NCBI GenBank assembly: GCA_000708835.1
Contig: DF237356.1
Coordinates: 1 to 64,000 of the forward strand
Reading direction: 5' to 3'
Origin: Klebsormidium nitens
Lineage: Eukaryota; Streptophyta; Klebsormidiophyceae; Klebsormidiales; Klebsormidiaceae
DNA length: 64,000 bases
A program made the translations under genes and the position numbers. The notes under the pieces are model-generated. The model did no database searches. It saw only the letters and a program-made list of their open reading frames with translations, and had not been told where the DNA came from. Shown here piece by piece: positions 1 to 12,200 of the stretch (its first letter is position 1; each line of letters starts with the position of its first letter).

Positions 1-244
1 GACAGGTAGCGGTACGGTACTTTTCAAGCCATAATAGTCCTCTGGTATGTACCCTGTTGTACCACGTGGATATGACAAGCCATCCGATTGGCCAAGAAAT
101 CTGGAAAGCTTTTTGCAGCTTTTCGGTCGACGCGCACCCTTACGTCGACCATTCTCATCTTACACAGGAGACGAATCCAACCTACTACGCTGCCACTCCA
201 TTCTGCGCCAACTTCGGATGAAACACTGCTGTCCGCTGACCTAC

Positions 245-3200
245 CTTCTCGGACGTCCGAACTCGGCTCTCCCTCTTTGTCCGCATCCTCCGGGCCCTGT
301 TCGCCTGCCGCAGCCCGTGCGTCCGCCTGCGGTTCGCCAGGCTTTTCCGCGCGCAGGCCTGCTGACAGGGCCTTTTCGTAGTAGGGCACAGCAAGGTGCA
401 CCAAGCCCATCTGGTGGTAGGCCCTGCCCAGGTTGAAGTCGGCTTCCTGCAAAGTCACAGGTTGGAGTTGGGTAAGGTTTCAAATTTGAGGGTCAACAGG
501 TTAGGATTGGCAGGGTCGAAGCGTAAGAAGTTGGAAGGTCTCACAGGTTTAGAGGTTGGACTTAGAAAGAGTACAGTTGAGAAGATTCACAGGTTTGGAG
601 TTAAAAACGGCTCCAATCTCGAAGCTTTACACTTTGAAGTTGGAAAGTGATACAAAACACAACGGTCACAATTTGAAATTCGGGGCAAGTTGCAGTCTCG
701 ATGCTCATAGGTTGGATCTTGGTAGAGTCACACTCTCGAACTTTGACAGGTTGGACTTAAGGAGGGTTGCAGCTCCGCACTAAAGTACGGTGGTTGTCAG
801 AGGCACCAAGGCACGACCATCGAGTGCAGCCTGAAAGGGCACGGGTTGGAGCTGGGGAAAAGTAAAGGTCTGGAGACGAAGCTCTTGGCACTGTAATTCG
901 ACGGGTCATGCCTGAAAAGGGATGACGGTCCTGGAAAAGTGTGGACGGTGTGCCCTTGATATTGAAAATTGTCAGGCCACTTTCTCAAGATACCGTCTCT
1001 ACTTCAAACGAAGGCTTAGCCCGACCTTGCATCACGTTCGTTGCGCAAGCGACAGCGGTTCATGATAAAGATAAGTAGAAAGGCAGGCGAGCCGATTAGG
1101 AACGTCCAGGAGACGCGAACCAGAAGCACTTCACCAGAATGGCTGCGCCCTTAACGGCCCACAACGCAGCGCAGAACGGAAATGAGAAGAAGAAAATGGA
1201 AAGCGCCCGGCGAAGCTCACCTGGCTGCCCCCGGCCAGTCTGTGGTATTTGTACAAAAAGGCAAAGCCCTGCAGCACTGCCCGGTTGCGGTGGCTCGTGC
1301 GCCGGTTCATCGCGTGGTGCAGGAAAGCCAGGCCTGTATACAAAAGGAAAGCTCACTCTGGTCGACTTCGAGAGATTTCCTTCGATGACTATTAAGCTGA
1401 GCGACAGCGGGAGTCTTTGAGAAGTGATGCGCGTGTGAGTGAAGTGGTTGGAAAACTTGAACGTCATTGGCTTTTCCCTTGTGGGCCGCAAAAGCGGAGG
1501 CTTGGGGCGTCCACTTTGGGTCGAAGCAAAAACAGTGCCCGAGACTCTTAGCAGGTCCTGGCCTTTGCGATTTGCGATCTACGAGTAAGACTGGTGGGGA
1601 ACTTTTATTGTTGTCTTTCCAATACGCCAAAGTATTCCAGAAGAACATGTGTTCCATTCCAGCTTTGCATGCAAAACCACATTAACCCCAATACCTGTCT
1701 TATTCAAACCATAGAAGCAGGACTAACCATAGCTTATGAGCGGCTCATACCCGAACTAGCCCGCCTACTCACGAAGGCTACTACCAAACAACTTTTACGA
1801 GCCTGTTCTCGATCAAACGAAAGGAAGTGCATCCAGCAACCCCGAAGGTGCATGCACAGCTTGTCCAAGAGCATTCGCACCTGTGTCATGAGAAAGTTGA
1901 TCACAACACGAAATCAGGATGACCAAAAACTACGCACCGTAGGAAAGGCGTATGAGCGGCCCGTCGGGGAGGTGCGCAATCCAAAACTTCATATAATGGA
2001 GACCAACAAAGGACTTCAGCGGGATTATGAGGGACGCACCGATGGAGAGGCTTATGAGCGGCTCGTCCGGGAGCTGCGCGTGCGCGCGCGCGTACTCGCG
2101 GAGCGCGCTCGCGTGCTTCTGGCTGGACGCGTACTGGTGCCCGCACAGCATCGCGACAGGGACGCTGCCCGGGTGCTTCACGCGCAGCTGGAACAGCCAC
2201 TTTCGGTACGGCAGGTATCCGCCAGACCTGCGCCGCAAATCTGTCGCGTGTTAGCAGCTCAGAGTGAGCGCTGTTTGCAGATGAATTCTTATGCTTTTGC
2301 TTCTTCCAAAAGATGCGGCCGAGACGCTCGACGAGTGCTCTACGCGAGTTGGAAGAGCCACTTTCGGTACGGCAGATAACCGCGAGACCTGCTGCGAGAT
2401 GAGTTGGGGTCGGGTTCTTGGGTGGTAGAAGTTGAGCGTAAGCGGAGGTTAGCATTGCGAAGCTTTGGGGCTTTGGGGCAAAGCTTTACGGTTGAGACGC
2501 TCGTTGAGTATTGTATGCAAAAAGCCAGACTTTTGGACGGGACGCAGACCCCAAACCAGCCGCAGACCCCAAACCTTTTATCAGGTTTACCACTTCGAGT
2601 AGGAGAGAAAAAAGGTTAACAGGGTTAAGAGTTCAGTTATCGAGGCTTTGGTTTAATGGTGCCCACGTGTTTCTTCGGCTTGGACGCTCATCAATTGCTG
2701 GAGGCGGAGCAAGGACAGCACAATTGATAGCCAGGAGACCCGCCAGAGTTGATATCTCTCGAATATGGACAAAACGATAGGGCTTTTGGAGATAGACACA
2801 AAAGCTGCCTTAGTATTGCGTTATGCGCCCTCTCACGAATGAGCGACAATCTCGACCGCGGCCTTCTGCGACAAATTGTTGGCTTCCAACATCCAAGTTC
2901 GAACTGGCAGAATGTCTACCCGACAAGGTCAGTGCGCGTCTGAGCCCTGAAAATGGTACTCCTAGCGCAGCAAAAGGGCGACGAGTTGAGGCCAAGACAG
3001 CCCACCTGGTCGCCTTTTCGTTGAGCTCGTTCCAGAGCGCCATGTTGTCGGGCTCTTCCTTGCATTTGTTGCGCAGAGTGTCACGCTCGCGCTCACCTGT
3101 CGGCCGCTCCGTGTACTCCACGCCTGAAAGCAGATCCAAAAACGGCACTGGTAAGTTTACTTTGGCCCAATGCCGGTTGCTTTAAGATCAGAAGCTCCGG

Positions 3201-6200
3201 GCACACCGTGTAGAATTTTCTTTCCCGAAACACCATGCGCTTCGCACTTGCACCCACCCTAGCCCCCAGAGTTCCTCCCACCCGGCCCTCCAGTGCTTAT
3301 CCTATTGCAACCGGCTGTCAACATGAATCGAGAATCAACAGACCTTGGCAAAGGGGAGAGCTTAAAAGCGGTAGTCTCTCACATTCTACTCCAAAAGATC
3401 ACTAATATATAGCCTCCCTAATTGATGCTTACAAAAGTTAGACCTGTACGGCGTTGTTGCAAGTAAGCCTGGAAAAGGAAGCCCAGAATCTAAACCTTGG
3501 ATCTGCATTCAAAGCGCTTCAATCCTCACCTGCGGTCAGCTGCTTCAACACTCGCCGCTGCTCCCGCTCAACCGCTTCCTCGGAGCGCACAATCATTCTA
3601 CAATCTCATTTACACGCAACCAAACCCACATAACGTCTAGACCATAAAGCTCCACAAAATGAAAACTTTCCTCCCCAAATCCTTGACCCCAAACCCGTTA
3701 ACCCATACTCCAGAGTGCTTTAACCCTCACCTGCGGTCAGCTGCTTCAGCATGCGCCGCTGCTCGCCGCTCAACCACTTCCCGAGGCGCATTTTGCATCT
3801 ACGACTCGACCAAATTCCAACCCACAAGACTTTCCACACAACGGTAGTTTTGGCATCTCAAAACCCTTTGACCCCATACCACCTTGACCCTTAACTCTTT
3901 GAACCCTTAACCCCTTATCTTTTGACCCTCACCTGCGGTCAGCTGCTTCAGCACGCGCCGCTGCTCCCCGCTCAGCCGCTTCCCCGGCGGCGCGTTCTTC
4001 GCGAGCAGCATCACCCGTTGCACGATCCCCGCCGCCTTCTTCAGCCGCCCCGTATCCGCCAGGCCTTTCACCACCTCGAAAAGCAGCTCGAACGACTCCC
4101 CCGATGTGAATACGTCCGGGATCAGCACCGCGGGCTCCGCCCCCGGCGGCTCGGCGAGCGCGTTCGCACCATCCGCTTCGTCCCCCCGAGACCCCGGCGT
4201 GGCCCCGATGACGTCAGCGTCGGCCGCGCCCCCCTCTCCGCTGACGTCAGCACGATCGTCCTCCCCCTCTCTGCCGACGTCAGCGTCCGCGGCCTCCTCC
4301 AACGCGTCCTCCTCTCGGCTGGCCGCGTCTCCAGTCGGGGGCACGTTCACACCGCCTCCTTCTGCCGTTCCCTGGGGGCCGTTCACACCGGGCTCTTCGC
4401 CCCCTTGCGCAGCCGCCTCGGCGGCGGCTTTCTCGGCCGCTTTCTCGCGCCGCGTTTTTTGCTTCTTTCGTGGTTGAGTCGGAGTATAACCCGCAAAAAC
4501 GTCCGCAGGATTTTGCCCGTCCAAGTTTCGGGCGTCCGAGCCGCGCTTCGACGTCGGCTGCCGGGCTTCAAGCGCCCGACGCTGTCGGGCCTGCACAATA
4601 GCTTATGCAATCGGAATAACGGCTCATGCAGACGGCTTGTCCACAACAGCTTATCCAACCATAAAGTTGGACGAGAGGTAAGGTTTCTTAATGTCTGAAG
4701 GTGACGCATCGAAGAGATAATGTTGTATTGAAGAAGGTTTGACCAGAGAAAAAAGAGCCAGCGTCCGATTTCGTCAGATAACTAGATTGTTATTCCTGCC
4801 GAGATCATCGGAGAGCGGTGGACTGGAGATGACTATCCTACTTAGCAGGTCGATCGCCGAAACCCTGGAACGTCTGCAAGTTCAAGTATTCGGCATGGAT
4901 CCGACGGAAGCAGATGAGGAGAAAGTACCCAAACAAGCAAGACAAGAGTCACAATCGGAGTCACAAGTGCGGACAAAGTGTGGAGAAAACGTCTCACCTG
5001 ATGCTCCCCCTCGATCGTTTCTTCCACTAGCGGCAGCGCGGCGTCGAGAAACGCGTCCGTGCCGCCCTGCGCGAGCTGAAACTTCGCGCGCATCATGCGT
5101 GCGCGCGCGCTCTCCCACCAGGGCGCCGTTCCGGTTCCGGTTCCGGTTCCGCTCTGGAGTGCGAGCGGGGGCGCGTCCAGGACGCGCAGACCGTCGTCGA
5201 AGCGGCGCAGGTGGAGGAGCGCGTCCGAGAGCGCGATGCGGGCGTCCAAGTCGTCCGGCAGCTCGACGAGAACTGAGGATGGGGACACGTGTCAGGATCC
5301 TAGTGGCCGAAATGGTTACCAAGGGGACCGCGTCCGTCAGCCCAATAAGATGCGGGCGTCCAAATCGTCCGGCAGCTCGACGAGAATTGAGGATGGGGAC
5401 ACGTGTCAGGATCCGATTGGCGGAAACCAAGGGGACCGCGGCCGTCAGACAGAAAGAGCGCATTGGAACCGTTCAAGCACTCAAACGCAAGAATGGTGTT
5501 GACATCTTCGTCTGATTGCTTACCAAATTCAGCATGATGGACACATTGATACGATGCTATACTACCTACTGTCAACCTGTGCATCTGAGACTGGTTGATC
5601 GCATCCAGGCAGTCTTCTTCAACCAGGACTATCGCTGACATCACTTTAAAAGTCGATTCCAGGCTCCGGAAGATGGACAAAGAGGATGACGGTGGAAAAT
5701 CCCCTGATCCATTCGTCAAGCATCAAGCTACGAACGTGATTGGGAAGAAGAAGCCCCGATACGAGTCCCGAAGCTCGACCTTCGACCATTCAAAGCTCCT
5801 CTTTTGCAAAACCTCTCGAGCTCCAGACATTGCTGCGCACTTACCCGTACCAAGCCACAGCGCGAGCTGGTTACTATGTGACCCTTTTAAACCCGTCACG
5901 CCAAACATGAGCAGCTTTCCGCACGTTCTTCAGGGCCGCTGTGTGGATCTCCACGAGGCATGCACACTTCCCCATCTCGCCAGGGCGCGGGCTGTCTAAC
6001 GCCGCAATTTCAAAACAATAATCCGACCAAACCCCAAGAAAGCTTGATCCACCTCTCCCTCATCATGTCCACAGCGGCTCCAAAACCTCAAAAACGAGGT
6101 TAACCCCATTGCTCTTCAGTCTTTTATCCACACCCTCCTCCAGCAGGTTTGTGACCTGGTGAACAAACTCAAGAAGGATGAACCGGATTTCTCCGCCACT

Positions 6201-9200
6201 AACGACTCTGAAGAGAAAACCATTTTCCAACTGAGTCTAGAGCAGCTGGACGCCGTTAAAAACTGCCCCACCTTAAACTTAGGAGCGGGCTGGTTGAACG
6301 CCACACACCCATCTTATGAGTCCCAAAAACCCCGTTTCATATCCCACATAAAACTTTGGTTTTATAAACCAGACTTCGACCAGATGCAAGCCTTGACCCA
6401 CCTTTTCTCAGCTTCTCCACAGCGGCCCTGTAATCCTCGACGAGCGCGTGGCACTACCCAATCTTGAACCGGAGCGCAGACTGATTAGATGCTGCAAACC
6501 CACATTTCAAACCAAAAACTAGGATTGAAGTCAAAAGCAAACTTTACCCACCTCTCCTCAGCTTTTCCACAGCGGCCCCGTAATCCTCGACGAGCGCGTG
6601 GCACTGCTCCATCTTGAACCAGAGCGCGGGCTGGTTGAACGCCGCAAACCCTTTTTGTAACCCGAAAAACACCCAAACTTCGACAGAATAAAATGTTGAC
6701 CCACCTCTCCTCAGCTTCTCTACAGCGGCCCCGTAATCCTCGACGAGCGCGTGGCACTGCCCCATCTTGAACCAGAGCGCGGGCTGGTTGAACGCCGCAA
6801 ACTTGGCCAGCACGCCGTAAAAGCGCAGCGCGTCGTGCGGACGTCCGACGGCCGCGTACGCGTCCCCGACGTCCATGAACAAGTCCGCGCACTCCTCGGA
6901 CGCCGTGCGCCGCAGGGGCTCCGTGTGGGCCTGGGAGGGGAGGATGACGTCAGCATATTATGTCTTGAAGAGTGCGAAGACAGGTGGTTAAGTTTAGCCT
7001 TTTGATACGCGTAAATATCTGGCATCAGTAAGTCACACAGATCTGCACACTCCTCGGACGACGCGCGCCGTAGGGGCTCCGTATGCACCTACAGGGGGAG
7101 AGATGACGTCAGCAATCTAGGCAACTGAAAGAGCAAAGAAAGGTGGCTGAGTTCCAGTTCTTGATTTTGCATATGATCTGGTGTCGATGAGGTACAAGAC
7201 AAACCTTTGCATCCTCGTACGCCGTGCGCCGCAAGGGCTCCGTGTGCGCCTGCGGGGGGAGAAATGACGTCAGTGCGAGGAGGAGGACGACGTCAGCAAG
7301 CCAGGGGGGGTTGCAGATTGCGAAGACCGGTTGCCAACGTCAGCTGTTAATTTGGTTTGAGTTCTATTGTCGGTTACTTCAAAGCAGGTCCGCGCACACA
7401 GAAGACGCCGCCGGGCGCAGGGGCTCCGTGTGGGCCTACAGAGGACGGAATGACGTCAGCAAGTCAGACGGTTTGAACGAGCGAGGCTGGATGAGTAACT
7501 TCAAACCTCGGCTAGCATATGTGTCTGGTGCGCGGTTTTCAAGAAAAGGTTCGTCCGCACGCCGCAGGGGCTCTGTCTGCGCCTGCAAGGAGGGGGGTGA
7601 CGTCAGCGATCCAGACGGTTCGAGCTTCAAAGACAGGTGGCTGAGTTGAGCTTTCGGTTGCGCATACAGTCCTAGTGTCGGTGATCTGCGTAAAGAGTAA
7701 GTGCACTCCTCAAAAGCAGTACGCCACAGGAGGTCCGTATGACCCTACGGGAAAGGGCATGAAGTCAGCTGGGAGATGGCTCGGTAGGGATTGCGGGTGG
7801 CTCTGACGCGCAACCTTGGCGAAGCAGGAGACCAATTGGGTATGGAAGTGGAGCATGAGAACTGTTGTAAAGGCTTCCGAAACCCTATCAAGGAATTGGT
7901 TAACAGAAGCAGTGTGCGTATGGCTCAGAGGAGCGACCGCCTTCTTACATGTATGTCGGTTGTAGGTGTGACCTTGTTCCCTTCGGAGCTTGTTCATCCT
8001 CAACCCGGGATGTGTGCCGTGGCAATCCAGAGTCCACCGAAACTCATCTTTCACGAGATGCACGAGAGAGGATAGCAATGAGAGAATCTCCCCCACTCAA
8101 CGTGTACGCTACCTAGATTGGATCCAAATGTCAGGATCTCTAGTTCTCTTGAAAACACGTTCTCCAGAAACACGGACGCTCGCAGAGCCATTGCGGGCGA
8201 CCAAAGGGCTCACCGCCGCAGCCTCGAAGTCGCCTAGGTACGCGTGGCAGATGCCCAGCTTGACCTCCAGGTCCGGCGGCAGCGCCACGCCTAGTTTGTC
8301 CCGCGCTGACGTCATCGCCGACACGGCGGCGCCGAACGCGCCGGCCTCCATGTGCAGCTCCGCCAGGATGTTGACAGCTGTCAGGTCGACGTGGCCCGGC
8401 GGGAGCCGTTGGATGACGGACTCCAGGACAGCTGTCGCCTTCTGAGCCTGACCCAGCTTGTGGAACATCTGCAGACCCAATGGGAGGGGAGACTTTGACC
8501 TCTGATTCGGTGGGGGTGAACAGCAATGCCTGTCCTTAGCAAAGAAACGAACGGAACCGCTGAGGTCTGTAGGACTCTGTGGAGTGGCGGAGAGGGAGAG
8601 AGGGCACTCTGAAACGGCGAGGCATTCCCGAATTATCGTCCTGACGGTGTGTTGCGTCTTTTGGGCCGGCGAACCGAAGGATCAGATAAATGGCGTTCTG
8701 GTTGAAGGACAAACGGGAAAGGAAACCAATCCTGACGGCAAATCCCAATGGTTGGCCTTGTGTGTCTGTTGTTGTTTTCAGATCCTAACGCTGAGCCTCT
8801 TTCCCCGCGTGAGCATCTCGGTGACCTTGGCATTGGCGGGCTGGTCTGCGTACAGCCTGTGAAAGTCGCTGCCTTTCAGATTTGAAGGCAACAAAAGCCC
8901 AAAACTAAGAACCCCAAGACTGTAAAGCTAGTTACCCAGATTCTGAATCTCTCACCCGCGCGTCTTGGCAACCTCGGGCCGGTCAGCGTGCAACTTCTCG
9001 AGCACGCTGCCGCCCTTGCAGAAGCTACTATAGTATTTAGAGTCAGTTCAAACCTCCGAATCTTGAGTCTCTCACCCGGGCGAGCATCTTGGCGACCTCA
9101 GCGTCTGCGGGCCGGTCAGCGTGCAGCTTTTCGAACTCGCTGCCGGCCTTCCGAAAGTCGCCCATCTCAGCCATCAGCACTGCGCGGTCCCAGCGCGCGT

Positions 9201-12200
9201 CCACGTCATCAGGCGCCCAGCGGATGACTTTGGAGAGGCAGTAGATTGCTTGCGCCGGGTTGTTTTGCTCCCTGGATGTAGGTTCTTGACAGTTCAGGGT
9301 CTCTTCTCCTTTTCAAGACAAGGAGTTTATGTCAGCGTCTAAGTCGTGATGCGCCCAGCGGAGAGCTTTGGAGAGGCTGTACATTTGCTTGCGCCACATT
9401 GTTCTGCTCCCCGAGGGTGGGAGATCGACTCAATCAGAGCAAGAAAAAGGAATCTCCAAAGGATGGGTAATGAAAAAACATGGAAGGCTGGAAAACATAC
9501 TTGAGCGAGCGCCAAGCGACACCCGTTGACGAAACCGAAGTTTGCCCGAGCTAGGTTGAACAATTCCTTTGTGAGGGAGCGGAGTTCGTTGGTTCAGTGA
9601 CAAAAGGAGTCAAAGGACAAAAGAGAAAAAGTTTTGGAGAGCGTACGAAGAGGGGAGGTTGCTCGATTGTCGAAGTCGAGGCGGAGGAGATTGGCAGCTA
9701 TCGGTCTTCCGTTGAATATCTCCAAGATTCAGAACCCAAACAAAAATTGAAGGACGGACTATCAAGCAAAACGACCGTCTGAAGAAAGGACTCGTGGGCG
9801 AAAGACCATCCTACTCTTCAACACCAAAAGACAGTCACCCAACAACTCAGATGCACGGCCCCAAGACCCGTCAATGCCTGAGCACTCACGTGGACCACCC
9901 GGCGAGGCGGCGCCAGAGCGAGAGGTCCTTGGGCGTGAGGTGCGCGGCAATCATGTAGAAGTTGAGCGCCTTGCGGCGGTCGCCAAGCGTTTCGTGGCAC
10001 AGGCCCAGCGTGTGGTACGAGTCTGCCACGTTGGGGGCCAACCGGACGACCTCCACCAGCACCTCCACCGCCTGGGGTCAGCAGCAACAAGGTTCTAGAA
10101 TCAGAATTTCAATGTTTTCATGTTTCAGAATCTACAGTATGGAGGGTGGGGCTTCGCGACATAGGCCGAGCGTGTGGCATGAGTCCGCCACGTTCGGCGC
10201 CAGGTGGACGACCTCCACCAAAACTTCAACTGCCTAGGGTGGCAAAAACATGGGTGTTAAGGATTTACTGATTCTTGAGGCTTTTGAGTCTTTTAGGGTT
10301 TTGGGGTTTAGGGCCTTTTAAGGTGGGGCTTCGTGGCACAGGCCCAGCGTGTGCTAGGAGTCCGCCACGTTGGGGGCCAAACGGACGACCTCCACCAAAA
10401 AGTTCTACTGCCTGGCAAACGATGCTTAGATGTTTCGGGTTTCGGAGTTTCTGGATTTGCAGGGGTTGAAAGTCGTGGGCCAAGGGCCTCGTAGCACTGG
10501 CCGAGAATCTGGGGCTCCGTATGAAAGTCGAGGGCTAGACTCGGGCCCCTTGAAACGCAGGGAAAACATGTTGTTTTCGACGAACGCTTTGATACGTCTC
10601 CGAAAGGCAGGGAGATCAATGTATCGTCGAACCCATAAGGTTCGGGACTTTATGAAGTGCTGACTGGCGCTGCAACATGCTGACCCTGCGTTTAAAGGGC
10701 CCGAGAGACGCACCTCCATCGTACTTCTTTTATCTGAAACCTGAGTCGGTACAAGTCGCTCAAATTTTGCAACTCGGAATTGATATTGGAGGGAGTTGCT
10801 CTGCCCTGCAAGGGTCACTGCCGGGAACTCTAGCCGACCTGCCAAAAGGTGTCGTAGCGATTCTTCATAAATCGAGACTTCAAAAGGCACTAAGAGCATG
10901 TAACATCTGGCACAGAGTACTGACATGAAAAGCAGAGCTTTAAACGCTTGAAGCGCCAAAGCATTGAGGCACAAAGTGCAAAAAACTCAGGCAAAGATGC
11001 AATAATCGAGAAGCGATTTGTGACCAGCTCAAGTCCTAGGATGAGTCGATCAACTGAAAAGGCACGTCTTGGCAAACCCACTTTTGTCCACCCAAGTAAG
11101 TGCACGCATTCTAGTGCACGGAATGCGGGGCGGGACCAGCTCCTCCACATCCCACCCAATACCAAGAATCACGTCGTCGTCGAAGTAACAGACGTCGAAA
11201 ACGTGACAGGACCGGAACAGGCTTGCGAAGAAGCAGAGAAAATGACGGAATACGGACTCCGAAGCGGACTTTGAGAAAAGGAAGTCAAAGGAAAGCCAAA
11301 GCGGATTTGATTGCCTCACCTCCTGATACTGCTCCGTGGCATAAAACAGATTCGCCTGCCCCAGCTTCCGCGTCACCTCCGCCGGCAGCCCCCGCGGCCC
11401 CGGCCGCCGGCCCCGCTTGCGCTCGAGCCCCCGCCGCCCCATCCGTCGTTCCTCTTGCTTGTCAAAGTGTTTGTCAAGCTCGCCCTTGGAACCATAGATG
11501 TCGTCCACGCTCGCGCCATAGAGCGCGGTCTTTTGTTTCTTCTGGGGGGGCTCGCTCGGACCCCTGGAAAGAAGCGGGTTAAGGTTGACGCCAAAAAGGG
11601 CTTGCAAGGTTTAGCTAATGATTGTCGTCCACGCGCGCGCCATGAAACGTGGTCCTCTGTTTCTTCTGGGGGGGCTCGCTCGGACACCCTGGGAGGGATC
11701 CGGTGAAGAAGGTTGGTGATCTGTATTTTGCGCGGTCGTTGGTGGTCGCGATGTAGAAAGCGAGTCTCGCTTTTCTGGGGGAAGTGAACAGGACTAACCA
11801 GAAAAACCGCACAGAGGGACATCGTTGTATTAGATTTAGATGTTTGTCTTCCACATTTACTTCATCAAGGATCTCGCACGCACAAATTGCAACTTCTGCT
11901 TCCTCTTGCACGGTTAACTTGTCGGATGCCTGGCCAGACGGAAGGTGTGAATGACGGAAGAGGAGAACCCAATCCGGCGAGGCTTATTTCGATGCAACAA
12001 AACCAAACATGCTCTAAACAACTCACGCCCCAGGTACCAAACCACAAAACCCAAAAGCGGCACCCAAATGGTACAAACGAACCATCTCCCCACGACTCCA
12101 CACACCAACGGCAGACAATCGCAACTTGAGGACACAGAAACTGCACATGAGACCCTTCCCTGCCCCCACTTCCAGCGACTCACCCCCCCACTTGCGCCCT

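Noticed and set aside
6275-7770. CRISPR-like array or satellite
   Set aside because: The units contain TFC4 coding sequence and splice sites, differ from one another, and lie in an intron of a nuclear gene.
9339-9563. Minus-strand open frame near TFC4 exon 4
   Set aside because: Exons 3 and 4 join directly in phase (WST then EQNNPAQ), leaving no room for an exon. Part of the frame is only a copied exon edge.
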